The notes under the pieces: model-generated
Database searches by the model: none
Told to the model about the DNA's origin: nothing
What the model saw: the letters and a program-made list of their open reading frames with translations, nothing else
NCBI RefSeq assembly: GCF_001273775.1
Contig: NZ_CP011801.1
Span: 4,256,001-4,320,000, forward strand
DNA: 64,000 nucleotides
Direction: 5' to 3'
Source: Nitrospira moscoviensis
GTDB lineage: Bacteria; Nitrospirota; Nitrospiria; Nitrospirales; Nitrospiraceae
Program-made: the position numbers and the translations under genes
Shown: in pieces, positions 34,697 through 43,365 of the stretch
Layout of the letters: every line of letters starts with the position of its first letter
Position numbering within the stretch: position 1 is the stretch's first letter

Positions 34697-35287
34697 TTAC
34701 ATTCCCTGGTTCTGAGGTTCCGCAGTGGGATCCTTGTCGAACTCCTCGAGCGGCCGGAAGTTCACCGGCAGCTGGAAGAGGTAGTCCGACACGGGCCGCA
34801 TCTTCACATGCTGATACTCCAGGATCCAGCTCCCGTCCTTCTTCGCCAACTTCATCGGAAAATGAATATCGGTCGCCACCCACTGGTAATAGACCTCCGT
34901 CTGTTCGCCCTGTTTGGTCGTGACTTCGTACAAGATCGTCGGATGCCCTTCGCGCGTTTCCTGGCCGATTTCCTCCCGGGACACTTCGCCGTGCAGCTTC
35001 TCGGTGACAAACAACTCCTGCTCGGCGGTATAGGGCACGGTCTTGAAATGCTTCATGCGGGACAAGAGCAGCCACACCACCTGCTTGTCCTTCCGCACGA
35101 TGCTGACGTTCACCGGCCCCATGGCATGGTGCTCGATCCGCCACCTGTCGTCCCGGTAGTAGACGACGGACTTGGCGGTCCGGCCGTCCATCTTCATCAC
35201 GCGGTCCGCCGTGAACTCCAATGCCCGAGCCGGCACGGCGATGCTGAGCACCACGGTGAGGAAGAACGCTGCGATCGTTCGAGACAT
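34697..35287 (-). CDS. exported LolA/DUF4412-like protein
   Basis: A 196-residue protein with a signal peptide (IAAFFLTVVLSIAVPARA). The rest alternates beta strands such as FTADRVMKMDGRTAKSVVYY, WRIEHHAM and VWLLLSRMKHFKTVPY, a pattern found in outer-membrane lipoprotein-sorting folds (LolA/LolB/DUF4412). These bind acyl chains or hydrophobic ligands in the periplasm. It has no cysteine lipobox. It is 19 bases upstream of the SUMF1-fold gene and is probably the first gene of the sensor operon. ATG 35287 gives the compact signal; ribosome site weak. Confidence 0.6.
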   Translation of the reverse strand: MSRTIAAFFLTVVLSIAVPARALEFTADRVMKMDGRTAKSVVYYRDDRWRIEHHAMGPVNVSIVRKDKQVVWLLLSRMKHFKTVPYTAEQELFVTEKLHGEVSREEIGQETREGHPTILYEVTTKQGEQTEVYYQWVATDIHFPMKLAKKDGSWILEYQHVKMRPVSDYLFQLPVNFRPLEEFDKDPTAEPQNQGM

Positions 35288-35327
35288 AGCCGTCCAATGT
35301 ACCAAGCTCGGGGGCCTCAACGCTAGA

Positions 35328-36326
35328 TCACATCGCCAGGACGGCGGCGCCTTGGAAGGAGCCCGCCTTGAGGGCGCGCAACGCCTGGTTGGCCTGCTCC
35401 AGCGGAAAACGCACCGTATGGGGTGTGATGGGAATGGCGGCCGCCTCGCGCAACAACTCCAATGCGTCCTCCCGCGTGTTGGCGGTCACGCTGCGGAGCA
35501 CGCGCTCCCCGAACAGATGGCGGCCGTAGTCGAGCGAGGGAATCGGCGACAGATGGATGCCGGCCACGGCGAGGGTGCCACCGCGGTCCAACGCCTCCAA
35601 GGCGTGAGGAACCAGATCGCCAGCCGGTGCAAACAGGATGGCCGCGTCCAATTTGTCCGGCGGACGATCCTTGGCGCCGCCGACCCAGCGGGCGCCGAGC
35701 CGCCTCGCCAGCGCCTGATGTTCCGCTTTCAGCGAGCTGACGTAGACGTCGCATTTCCAGTGACGGGCGATTTGGATCGCGATATGCGCCGACGCCCCGA
35801 AGCCGTAGAGGCCGAGCCGCTGCCCCGGCTGGACGCCGCTGAGCCGCAGCGCGCGATACCCGATGATGCCGGCGCACAGGAGCGGCGCCGCGTCGTCGTC
35901 GGAAAAAATCGAGGGGATGGGATAGGCAAAACGCGCCGGGACGACCGCATACTCCGCGTAGCCGCCGTCGACGTGATAGCCGGTGAACCGCGCCTGCAGA
36001 CAGAGATTCTCCCGGCCGGTCGCGCAGAACCGGCATTGTCCGCAGGTCCCCTGCAGCCAGGCGATCCCCACGCGCTCACCCGCCTGCAGACCCTTCACGT
36101 CCGGGCCGAGGCGCGCGACGGTTCCCACGGCCTGATGGCCCGGAATGAGCGGCAGCTGGACGTCCGGCAGTTCGCCCTCCACCACATGCAGATCCGTCCG
36201 GCACACGCCGCAGACATGGATCTTCACCAAGACCTGACCAGGGCCGGGAACCGGCACAGTACGCTCGCACAACTCCAGCTGGTCGCCGGACACGTCGCCC
36301 GTCCGGCTGAGAACCATGGCTCTCAT
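35328..36326 (-). CDS. zinc-dependent alcohol dehydrogenase
   Basis: A 332-residue medium-chain dehydrogenase/reductase. Catalytic zinc ligands are the Cys in CGVCRTDLH and His in PGHQAVG, and the structural zinc site is CGQCRFCATGRENLC. The nucleotide site is LGLYGFGASAH, a GxGxxx variant of the usual GxGxxG. It oxidises or reduces an alcohol/aldehyde with NAD(P); the substrate is unknown. The LQGTCGQC and ADH-A-like layout resemble the alcohol dehydrogenases of the CAD2 subgroup. It is transcribed on the same strand as the following LolA-like gene but separated by 40 bases. Confidence 0.85.
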   Translation of the reverse strand: MRAMVLSRTGDVSGDQLELCERTVPVPGPGQVLVKIHVCGVCRTDLHVVEGELPDVQLPLIPGHQAVGTVARLGPDVKGLQAGERVGIAWLQGTCGQCRFCATGRENLCLQARFTGYHVDGGYAEYAVVPARFAYPIPSIFSDDDAAPLLCAGIIGYRALRLSGVQPGQRLGLYGFGASAHIAIQIARHWKCDVYVSSLKAEHQALARRLGARWVGGAKDRPPDKLDAAILFAPAGDLVPHALEALDRGGTLAVAGIHLSPIPSLDYGRHLFGERVLRSVTANTREDALELLREAAAIPITPHTVRFPLEQANQALRALKAGSFQGAAVLAM

Positions 36327-36331
36327 GGATT

Positions 36332-36409
36332 TGGTCTATCTGGTCTATCTGGTCTATCTGGTCTGTCTCGTCTGTTCGCACCAGATAGACGAGATAGACC
36401 AGACAGACC
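36332..36409. repeat. 9-bp tandem repeat with inverted copies (hairpin)
   Basis: Three exact copies of TGGTCTATC (36332-36358) and two degenerate ones (TGGTCTGTC, TCGTCTGTT) are followed after six bases by the inverse complement (CCAGATAGACGAGATAGACC and on to 36409). The halves can form a long imperfect hairpin. It lies between two minus-strand genes, directly upstream of the alcohol dehydrogenase start, so it is either a terminator for yceI or a variable upstream element. Confidence 0.8.
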
Positions 36410-36432
36410 TTTCACCATTCACCCATCACTCA

Positions 36433-37044
36433 TCACTGCTTTTTGGACTTGATGCACTCGATATCCAATCTGATATGGACGTCGTCGCCGACGACGAGGC
36501 CGCCGCTGTCGAGCGTCTTGTTCCACACCATGCCGAAGTCTTTCCGGTTGAGCGTGCCCTCCCCGCTGAAGCCGGCCCGCTGGTTGCCCCACGGATCTTT
36601 CGTCACGCCGTTGAAGTTGCCGACGAGCAGGATTTCTTTCGTGATGCCGCGCAAGGTGAGATCGCCGACCGCGGCATACCTGTCGCCTTGTTTCTTGTAG
36701 CTCTTCATCTTGTAGGTCATGGTGGGAAACTTTTCCGTGTCGAAAAAGTCGGCGTTGCGCAGATGCGCGTCGCGCTTCTCCTGGTTCGTGTTGACGGACG
36801 CCGTGTTGATCGTCGCTTCGATGGCCTTGAACGTCTTGGCCTCCGGGTCCATCTCCACGAATCCGCTGTAGTCCATGAACCGCCCGGCCGTTTTGGACAC
36901 CACCATATGGGCCACGCGGAACTCGATGATCGAGTGATCGGGATCCACATCCCAGCGTGACGTTTCGGCGGCCGCCAGCGTGAACGACCCGGCGGCCAGC
37001 ACGCAGGCCGCCACCCCGGAGCACACGACGCCTCCCCGCTTCAT
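36433..37044 (-). CDS. YceI-family periplasmic protein
   Basis: A 203-residue protein with a signal peptide (VCSGVAACVLAAGSFTLAAA) and the YceI lipocalin-like barrel: WDVDPDHSIIEFRVAHM, FMDYSGFVEMDPE, SVNTNQEKRDAHLRNADFFD, LTLRGITKEI and FGMVWNKTLDSGGLVVGDDV. YceI proteins bind isoprenoid or amphiphilic ligands in the periplasm; the physiological role is unclear. AGGAGGG six bases before ATG 37044 sets the start over an in-frame ATG eight codons upstream. Confidence 0.92.
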   Translation of the reverse strand: MKRGGVVCSGVAACVLAAGSFTLAAAETSRWDVDPDHSIIEFRVAHMVVSKTAGRFMDYSGFVEMDPEAKTFKAIEATINTASVNTNQEKRDAHLRNADFFDTEKFPTMTYKMKSYKKQGDRYAAVGDLTLRGITKEILLVGNFNGVTKDPWGNQRAGFSGEGTLNRKDFGMVWNKTLDSGGLVVGDDVHIRLDIECIKSKKQ

Positions 37045-37084
37045 GAAGCTCCCTCCTGTGCGATTCATAGGCCCCTTGCCCGAT

Positions 37085-38098
37085 TCATTTCTTTGGTGTG
37101 ACGGTGCCTTTGGGCGGGCCGGCCGGCTGAGCGTTCCCGACCGATCGCGTCTCTTGCGCGCCCAATTTCGGCCCGGTCCTCATGCGGACGTGGACATCCA
37201 CCGGGTCCGTCCCGATGTCCTCCGGAAACGGAGGAAAGGGCTGGGCGTGGACGACGGCGAAGATCCCCGCCTCGTCGATCTCGCGGGCGCCGGAGCCCTT
37301 TTCGATTTCGATCAACTGCGCCCGCCCGCTGGGATAGAGGCGAAACCGGACACGGACCGTCTCGCTGGAGGGGGAGTGCCGCACGCGCCGCGCGGTCCGG
37401 CTCCAGCTGCGGCTGACCAGCAGGCTGACCTGCTGCCAATAGGCCCGCCCCTGCCCCGGCGCGGGCAGCGGCAACAAGTCCTCTTCGACCATACGGCCGC
37501 TCGCCATCGGTTCCACGTCCGGTTGGACTTCCTCCTGTTGGCTTGCCTCCGCCGGAGCGGGCTCCTCTCCTCCGGCCGATCCGGCCGTTTCCATGTCACC
37601 GTCCTGGTCCTGCCGCCCGAGCGTCACGTAGACAATGCGGGTCATCACGCGCTCCAGCTTGTCCTGTTGCGAGCGCGCGAAGGTCACCTGCACGCGGGCG
37701 ACCTTGGGAGTCACGGAGAGTTTGCCGTGGGGAATCGGCTGCAAGGTCGCCGTCCCCTTGACGGCCGTCGACTCAGCATCCGGCTCCAGCATCACCACCT
37801 GGCGCGCGAAGAGCACGGACTCGCAGACCGCCACCAGCGGGCTGATACCCGGGGCCACGCCGCCGACGGTCATGGTGAGTTGGACCGGCTGGCCGACCGG
37901 CAGCTCACCGGACGCGTCGAGATTCTGGAGATCGAACCGCACCCAGCGTTTGGCGGAGACCGGGGATGCCGAACCGGCGGAAGCGGGCGCGGAAGGACTC
38001 GCGAGCGCGGGATCCGGAAGCCCTCCGAGCAGACCGGCGATCGCGAGGAGCAGGCTCAAGCCGACGCGGACCATGCAGGCCATCCTACCGATCCCCAT
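37085..38098 (-). CDS. TonB C-terminal-domain protein with N-terminal signal
   Basis: A 337-residue exported protein. After the signal (MVRVGLSLLLAIAGLLGG) there is a beta-rich domain (residues about 50-165), an acidic/proline linker (about 170-215) and a TonB C-terminal domain at about 250-310 (VRVRFRLYPSGRAQLIEIEKGSG, then FPPFPEDI). Classic TonB is anchored by an uncleaved N-terminal helix and a Pro-rich spanner; here the linker is short. It may act as a partner of an outer-membrane complex rather than a true energy transducer. GGAGG lies five bases before the ATG. Just upstream of yceI on the same strand. Confidence 0.7.
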   Translation of the reverse strand: MGIGRMACMVRVGLSLLLAIAGLLGGLPDPALASPSAPASAGSASPVSAKRWVRFDLQNLDASGELPVGQPVQLTMTVGGVAPGISPLVAVCESVLFARQVVMLEPDAESTAVKGTATLQPIPHGKLSVTPKVARVQVTFARSQQDKLERVMTRIVYVTLGRQDQDGDMETAGSAGGEEPAPAEASQQEEVQPDVEPMASGRMVEEDLLPLPAPGQGRAYWQQVSLLVSRSWSRTARRVRHSPSSETVRVRFRLYPSGRAQLIEIEKGSGAREIDEAGIFAVVHAQPFPPFPEDIGTDPVDVHVRMRTGPKLGAQETRSVGNAQPAGPPKGTVTPKK

Positions 38099-38169
38099 TC
38101 GGCCTCCGCAACCCGATTTTGATCGATGAATCGGCGTGATCGTCCGGCGGGAATCGGCTAGAATGCCGT

Positions 38170-39204
38170 ATGCGCGCGCTCGTCAAAACCGCCGCCGCGC
38201 CGGGGCTCACCGCCACGGCCTGGCCGGACCCGACGCCGGGCCCGCGGGACGTGGTCGTCAAAGTTGCCGCCACGTCGCTGTGCGGCACGGACGCGCATAT
38301 CTACCGGTGGGACGACTGGGCGCAGCACCGCATCCATCCACCCAGAATCATCGGGCACGAAATGGCGGGCACCGTGGTCGAGGTCGGCCGGGAAGTGTCC
38401 CTCGTCTCCGCCGGCGACTATGTGGCGGCGGAATCGCATTTGACCTGCGGCCGCTGTTTTCAATGCCGCACCGGACAGGCGCACGTCTGCCGAAACTACA
38501 CGATCCTGGGGATCGACCGAGACGGATCCTTCGCGGACTATGTCGCCCTGCCTGAAGAAGTGCTGTGGCGCACGGCGCCCGACATTCCGCCGGAGTATGC
38601 CTGCGTGCAGGAGCCGCTCGGCAATGCGGTCGACGCGGCGCTGGCCGAAGACCTCACCGGGCAGTCGGTCCTGATCACCGGCTGCGGTCCGACCGGCTTG
38701 TTCGCCGCGGCCGTGGCCCGGGTCGCGGGCGCGGCGGTCATCATCGCGTCGGACATCAGCGACTATCGCCTCGGCTTGGCGAAGCAAGTGGGGGCCGACC
38801 ATACGATCAACGCCAAGGCGGATACGGCGGAGGCGATGGCAGCGGCCATCCGCGACATCACCGCCGGCGAAGGCGTGGACGCGGCGCTGGAGATGTCCGG
38901 CGATCCGGCCGCGCTGCATCAGGCGTTTCGCGCCGTCAAGAATGGCGGGCGCGTCACGCTGTTCGGGATCCCGACCGGCTCCGTCTGCTTCGATCTGCCG
39001 AATGAGATCATTTTCAAAGGCATCCGGGTCTACGGCGTCACGGGGCGGCGGTTGTTCGGCACCTGGTACCGCCTGGCCGGCCTCTTCAAGGCCGGGCTGA
39101 ACGTGCGCCCGGTCGTGACGCACAGTTTTCCGATGAGCGAGTTTGCGGAAGGGTTCGAGTTGATTCAGTCCGGGCGGTGCGGGAAAGTGGTGCTGTTCCC
39201 GTAA
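38170..39204 (+). CDS. tdh: L-threonine 3-dehydrogenase
   Basis: A 344-residue zinc medium-chain dehydrogenase converting L-threonine to 2-amino-3-ketobutyrate with NAD+. LCGTDAHIYRWDDWAQHRI is the TDH substrate and zinc signature, GHEMAGTVVEVG carries the second ligand, and CGRCFQCRTGQAHVC is the structural zinc site. ITGCGPTGLFAA is the NAD site, and VQEPLGNAVDA is a further TDH hallmark. The next gene encodes the partner enzyme Kbl, which strongly supports the assignment. A 114-base hairpin repeat separates them. Confidence 0.93.
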   Translation: MRALVKTAAAPGLTATAWPDPTPGPRDVVVKVAATSLCGTDAHIYRWDDWAQHRIHPPRIIGHEMAGTVVEVGREVSLVSAGDYVAAESHLTCGRCFQCRTGQAHVCRNYTILGIDRDGSFADYVALPEEVLWRTAPDIPPEYACVQEPLGNAVDAALAEDLTGQSVLITGCGPTGLFAAAVARVAGAAVIIASDISDYRLGLAKQVGADHTINAKADTAEAMAAAIRDITAGEGVDAALEMSGDPAALHQAFRAVKNGGRVTLFGIPTGSVCFDLPNEIIFKGIRVYGVTGRRLFGTWYRLAGLFKAGLNVRPVVTHSFPMSEFAEGFELIQSGRCGKVVLFP

Positions 39205-39210
39205 TCAGGC

Positions 39211-39324
39211 GCTGAAAAAGGTCTCCACCTTCGTTCTCGGCTCGCACGGATCCTCAACGTACCCCAGAGGGTACGCCTCCGGTCCGTGCGTCGCCTGCGG
39301 CCTCGTTGGATGACCTTTTTGAGC
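39211..39324. repeat. long imperfect inverted repeat (about 114 bases) between tdh and kbl
   Basis: Nested arms are visible: GCTGAAAAAGGT (39211-39222) with ACCTTTTTGAGC (39313-39324), CGCACGGA (39243-39250) with TCCGTGCG (39283-39290), and CGTACCC (39258-39264) with GGGTACG (39269-39275) around a 4-base loop. The whole folds into one long hairpin. I recall similar CTGAAAAAG...CTTTTTGAGC elements scattered in Nitrospira genomes, which makes it a dispersed MITE/REP-like repeat; this needs a genome search. Confidence 0.85.
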
Positions 39325-39356
39325 ACCTGCAAAATGAGCACGGGATAGATCAGCCG

Positions 39357-40547
39357 ATGGCCTACACTTCCCTCAAGAAAATCCTCGAGGCGCAGCTGGC
39401 GGACATTCGTTCAGCCGGCCTCTACAAGCGCGAGCGGCGGTTGCTCGGGCCCCAGGGGCCGGAAGTGCAGGTCGCCCAAGGCACGGTGCTGAATCTCTGC
39501 GCCAACAACTATCTGGGCCTCGCCAATCATCCGGAGATCCGCCAGGCCGCTGCAGAGGGACTCGACCGGTACGGCTACGGCATGGCCTCGGTGCGGTTCA
39601 TCTGCGGCACGCAGGAGCTGCACACACAGTTGGAGCAGGCGATCAGGACGTTTCTGCGGACCGACGACGCGATTCTTTACAGTTCCTGCTTCGACGCGAA
39701 CGGCGGCTTGTTCGAAGTCCTGCTCGACGAGCGCGACGCGGTCATCAGCGACGCGCTGAACCACGCCAGCGTCATCGACGGCATCCGGCTCTGCAAGGCC
39801 GCCCGCCTCCGCTACGCCCACGGCGACATGGCGGACTTGGAAGCGAAGTTGAACCAAGCCGCCTCCGCCCGCCTGCGGCTGATCGCCACCGACGGCGTAT
39901 TCTCCATGGACGGCGATCTCGCCAGGCTGGACCGGATCGTGGAATTGGCCGATCGCTACGACGCGATCGTGATGGTGGACGACAGCCATGCCACCGGCGT
40001 GTTGGGACCGAACGGCCGGGGCACGCCCGCCCATTTCGGCGTGGCCGATCGTGTGGACATCGTGACCAGCACGCTGGGCAAAACCTTGGGCGGGGCCGCC
40101 GGCGGATTCACGGCGGGACGCGCCGAAATCGTCGAATTGCTCCGGCAGCGGTCCCGGCCCTATCTGTTTTCCAACGCCCTCCCGCCCGTCATCGCGGCGG
40201 CCGCGCTGCGTGCCGTCACGCTGGTCGAACACGGCGACGCGCTTCGGGCCAGGCTCCGGGACAATGCGGCCTTTTTCCGCGCGCAGCTCGGCTCATTGGG
40301 ATTCACCCTCGTGCCGGGCGATCATCCCATCATCCCCGTCATGTTGGGCGACGCGGCGCTGGCGGCGCGCATGGCCGACCGGTTGTTGGAGGAAGGCATT
40401 TATGTAGTCGGTTTCAGCTATCCGGTGGTGCCGAAGGGCCAGGCGAGAATCCGCGTGCAGATGTCGGCGGCTCATACCAGCACGCAGTTGGAGCGGGCGG
40501 TGGCGGCGTTTGCCGCGATCGGGCGGGAAGCCGGCGTTATTTCTTAG
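39357..40547 (+). CDS. kbl: glycine C-acetyltransferase (2-amino-3-ketobutyrate CoA ligase)
   Basis: A 396-residue PLP enzyme of the alpha-oxoamine synthase family that cleaves 2-amino-3-ketobutyrate with CoA to glycine and acetyl-CoA. Markers: LCANNYLGLANHPE, SVRFICGTQELHTQLE, SDALNHASVIDGI, MVDDSHATGVLGPNGRG, and TSTLGKTLGGAAGGF with the PLP lysine. Length matches E. coli Kbl (398). ATG 39357 fits the family N-terminus; the frame is open further upstream only because it runs through the repeat. With tdh it forms the threonine-to-glycine route. It overlaps the 3' end of the CBS gene by 11 bases on the opposite strand. Confidence 0.95.
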   Translation: MAYTSLKKILEAQLADIRSAGLYKRERRLLGPQGPEVQVAQGTVLNLCANNYLGLANHPEIRQAAAEGLDRYGYGMASVRFICGTQELHTQLEQAIRTFLRTDDAILYSSCFDANGGLFEVLLDERDAVISDALNHASVIDGIRLCKAARLRYAHGDMADLEAKLNQAASARLRLIATDGVFSMDGDLARLDRIVELADRYDAIVMVDDSHATGVLGPNGRGTPAHFGVADRVDIVTSTLGKTLGGAAGGFTAGRAEIVELLRQRSRPYLFSNALPPVIAAAALRAVTLVEHGDALRARLRDNAAFFRAQLGSLGFTLVPGDHPIIPVMLGDAALAARMADRLLEEGIYVVGFSYPVVPKGQARIRVQMSAAHTSTQLERAVAAFAAIGREAGVIS

Positions 40548-41220
40548 GCGGCTCGGACGGTTTCAGCCCGCTGACTTTGGCTGTGGGGCGCTCATCCGGC
40601 CGGTCGTCCTCCGGCGCGTGACCCGGCGCAGCCTGAGAAGAGGAGACAAGCCGGGACGAGGCCCACGGCGACCAATGTCCCACCGCCAGGAGCGAGAGGA
40701 CTCCGCCGAGAGCCGCCACCGCCACGGTCGCCCCGATCCATCGCCAGTTCGCCGCCACCTCTTGCTTCAGTTTGAAGGCGATCCGTCTCCAGCATCGGCG
40801 CTTGACCATCGGAACGAGGACCGTGGACCGCCGGATCGCCGCTCCCTCGCCCGATTCGTTCACCGCCGCCAGCCCGACGAGATTGCCCGCGCCGTCGACC
40901 AAGGGAATCTGCCGGATCCGGCTCGCGAGCATGCGCTGCAGGAGCGGCTCATCCGATTCGTCCACGCTCATGGTCACGATCGGGGTCGTCATCACGCGGC
41001 TGACCGGATTCGTCCTGGACTCCAACCCTTCGCCGAGGACGCGCGTGGCGAGATCGCGATCCGTCACGATGCCGACCGGCTGGTGATCGCGCACGACGAC
41101 GATCACGCCCACGTGCCGCCAGGTCATCAAGCGCGCCGCATCGTACACCGAAATGGTCGGCGGCGCCGTATGGACGGAGGAAGGAAATCCGGGGCTCTGT
41201 CCGAACACGGGCGTGTGCAT
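40537..41220 (-). CDS. CBS-domain-pair protein with C-terminal membrane helix
   Basis: A 227-residue protein. Two CBS motifs span about 15-130: ISVYDAARLMTWRHVGVIVVV with VGIVTDRDLATRV, then VSRVMTTPIVTMSVDE with IRQIPLVDGAGNLVGLAAV. A basic segment and one transmembrane helix follow (about 170-190), then a charged Pro-rich tail. CBS pairs bind adenine nucleotides and usually regulate a fused or partner enzyme or channel; no effector domain is present. ATG 41220 is chosen since the upstream extension would run into mlaA. Confidence 0.8.
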   Translation of the reverse strand: MHTPVFGQSPGFPSSVHTAPPTISVYDAARLMTWRHVGVIVVVRDHQPVGIVTDRDLATRVLGEGLESRTNPVSRVMTTPIVTMSVDESDEPLLQRMLASRIRQIPLVDGAGNLVGLAAVNESGEGAAIRRSTVLVPMVKRRCWRRIAFKLKQEVAANWRWIGATVAVAALGGVLSLLAVGHWSPWASSRLVSSSQAAPGHAPEDDRPDERPTAKVSGLKPSEPPKK

Positions 41221-41302
41221 GGCGAATGGGAGCGGACCGGGTCTGCTCTCCCGGTCGCCCCTCTTTATCGGCGAAGTGCGGAGAAACTGAAGGGGGAAGG
41301 GA

Positions 41303-42202
41303 CTATTCCCGGATCGCTTTCGCGCGCGTCTGCAGGTAGGCGTTGCGGACGGCGGTGTACAGGTCGAGCGTGGCTTCTTCCACGCCCTGGAACTTTTCCA
41401 GATTGAGCGAGCGGTCGTTGACGATCTCATACGTGCGACCGCTTAACTGGACGACCGTCGTGGTGGTGCGATTCTTGTGCGCGATCACCGACGGCACGCC
41501 GTCGACCTCGATGATCGGCGCCACCAGCCAGTTGATCGGGTTCAAAAAAATGTCGCCCGCGTAGCCGAGGAGATCGCGCGCCGTAAACGGAGGAAGCAGC
41601 GGCAGCACGATATACGGCCCGGGTCCGACCCCGTAAAAGCCCAGCGTCTGGCCCGTGTCCTCTTCGGGCGTTCTCAGATCCAGATGTTGCGCGACGTCGA
41701 TGAAGCCGCCGATCCCGGCCGTCGTATTGACGAGAAACCGGCCGGCTTCAATCCCCGCGCCCTTGAGCTTGCCCTGAAAAATGTTGTTGAAGAAGCGCGG
41801 CGGGAACCGGAGATTGTAGAAGAAGTTTCGCACGCCGACCTGCACGGGGTTCGGCACGACGAAGTTGTAGCCCTTGGCGACCGGCTTCAAGATCCACCGG
41901 TCCACCTGCCGGTTGAACTCGAAGATTTTCGTGTTGAGCGGTTCCCAGGGATCATATTCCTCCAGGCCCTCTTCACCCGGCTTGGCGAACGGATCGAAGT
42001 CCTCCGGCGGCGCGCCAGTCTCGGCGGTCGGCGTCTCTTGCGGGACCGGTCTCGTGCCCAACGCCGGCGGATGCAGCGACGCGTCGTTCGCGGCGCTGCG
42101 CTGGCCGGCGCAGCCGGTGAGCCACAGCAGGCCGGCCAGAAGGATCATCCCGTACATCATTCCCCTGTCATCGGTCGCTCTCGTCCCCGACTTGATCGTC
42201 AT
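41303..42202 (-). CDS. mlaA: MlaA-family outer-membrane lipoprotein
   Basis: A 299-residue lipoprotein (lipobox LTGCAG near residue 31) of the MlaA/VacJ family. With MlaFEDB and MlaC it removes mislocalised phospholipids from the outer leaflet of the outer membrane. Diagnostic segments: DPWEPLNTKIFEFNRQVDRW, VPNPVQVGVRNFFYNLRFPPRFFNN, GRFLVNTTAGIGGFIDVA, TLGFYGVGPGPYIVLPLLPP. No other mla genes lie nearby, as is common outside Enterobacteria. The ATG at 42160 would also give a good signal peptide and may be the true start. Confidence 0.93.
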   Translation of the reverse strand: MTIKSGTRATDDRGMMYGMILLAGLLWLTGCAGQRSAANDASLHPPALGTRPVPQETPTAETGAPPEDFDPFAKPGEEGLEEYDPWEPLNTKIFEFNRQVDRWILKPVAKGYNFVVPNPVQVGVRNFFYNLRFPPRFFNNIFQGKLKGAGIEAGRFLVNTTAGIGGFIDVAQHLDLRTPEEDTGQTLGFYGVGPGPYIVLPLLPPFTARDLLGYAGDIFLNPINWLVAPIIEVDGVPSVIAHKNRTTTTVVQLSGRTYEIVNDRSLNLEKFQGVEEATLDLYTAVRNAYLQTRAKAIRE

Positions 42203-42319
42203 GCCATCGCCTCGTCTCTCATGTCGTTGGGCCCGGCCTTGATCGAAAGACGCCGCACTGTACCAAATGTCCGGCGAATCGCCAACTTGTTCTTGCGTTT
42301 GATTTGAGAAGGATCCGTC

Positions 42320-43084
42320 TTAACGACCGAGGCTGTCTCGAATGAACTCGGTGATGCGCCGGAAGTATGGGCCTCCGCCGGCTTGATACGTGTCGTTATG
42401 GTCAGCGCCGTGAATGACGTACCACTCTTTCGGCGGCTTCGCCGCCTCGAAGACTTGCCGGCCGAATTGAATCGGAATAATCCGGTCGCGATCGCCGTGG
42501 AGGATCAGCTTGGGCAGCGAGAGGTGGGGCAGTCGATCGATCAATCGATATTGCGCGCCCAGCAGCCAATGCACCGGCAAGCCGCCGTAGTAGTATCGCG
42601 CCACGGCTTCGACCGAAGGAAAGGGCGATTCGAGAATCAACGCCGCAGCCGGCCTTTGCACCGCCACTTCGGCTGCGACCGCGGCGCCCAGCGAGCGGCC
42701 GAAGAGAACCAGCCGTTCCGGCCGCACGAGTCTCTTCCGCGTCACATAGTCGTAGGCGCCCAGCGCGTCGTGATAGAGCCCGCTTTCGGTGGGACGGAGC
42801 GACTGGCTCCTCCCGTAGCCGCGGTAGTCGAACAGGAACACCGACAGGCCCAATTGATGGAGGTATCGAAGATTTTCCAGCCGGTGAATAATGTTGCCGC
42901 CGTTTCCATGACACCAGATCAGCACGGCGCTCGTCGCATGCGCCTCCGCGTACCAGCCGAACAGCCGCGCCCCATCGGCCGCCGGAAACCACACGTCTTC
43001 CAACGGCAGGCGACTGCTCCCGCGCCAATCCCGCTCTTCCCACGGCTCGGGATGGTAGACGAAAAGTTGGTCGAGGAGATTCAT
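42320..43084 (-). CDS. alpha/beta hydrolase (BEM46/ABHD13-like)
   Basis: A 254-residue serine hydrolase. The oxyanion segment is WCHGNGGN, the nucleophile elbow GRSLGA, Asp lies in HGDRDRIIP and the catalytic His in HGADHND. The layout PxDG-RLFGWY near the start and FLFDYRGYGRS are typical of the BEM46/ABHD12-13 group, whose substrates are esters or acyl lipids and largely unknown. A decayed copy of its first 95 bases lies at 43681-43775 on the other side of the HicBA pair. Confidence 0.85.
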   Translation of the reverse strand: MNLLDQLFVYHPEPWEERDWRGSSRLPLEDVWFPAADGARLFGWYAEAHATSAVLIWCHGNGGNIIHRLENLRYLHQLGLSVFLFDYRGYGRSQSLRPTESGLYHDALGAYDYVTRKRLVRPERLVLFGRSLGAAVAAEVAVQRPAAALILESPFPSVEAVARYYYGGLPVHWLLGAQYRLIDRLPHLSLPKLILHGDRDRIIPIQFGRQVFEAAKPPKEWYVIHGADHNDTYQAGGGPYFRRITEFIRDSLGR

Positions 43085-43087
43085 CGG

Positions 43088-43365
43088 TCAATTGCTCTCT
43101 CCTGCCGGCGATGGCGCCGCGAACGACGGGAGCGTCCTACAGCAGGGCTCAAACTCTTCGAGGGAGAGCCCCGACTGCTCGACAATTGAATCAAGCGTCC
43201 TCCGTTAGAGCTCCCTGTAATGGAAGGCACCGTCACTCGGAGAGCCGGCTTGTCGGGATGTTTGAGAATGTAATGACTGCCCGGCGTATGGTGGACAACA
43301 AATCCGGCTTTCGCCAGGGCGTGGAGAACTTCTTTGGGCTTGAGAGGTGGGAGCCGCGGACTCAC
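43088..43365 (-). pseudogene. hicA: HicA toxin, broken by frameshift and nonsense change
   Basis: The start reads as HicA (PKEVLHALAKAGFVVHHTPGSHYILKHPDKPALRVTVP) with the catalytic His in GSHY. It begins at GTG 43365, overlapping the hicB stop by four bases. After VTVP the family continuation FHYREL-RRTLDSIVEQSGLSLEEFEP is found in another frame and is interrupted by TAA at 43205-43207. So one indel near the VP codons plus one stop have removed the second half. The original frame runs on as unrelated, basic sequence. An intact HicA would be an mRNA-cleaving toxin. Confidence 0.85.

Noticed and set aside
36332..36409. Possible CRISPR array
   Set aside because: The repeats are 9 bases long, contiguous, without spacers, and followed by their own inverse complement.
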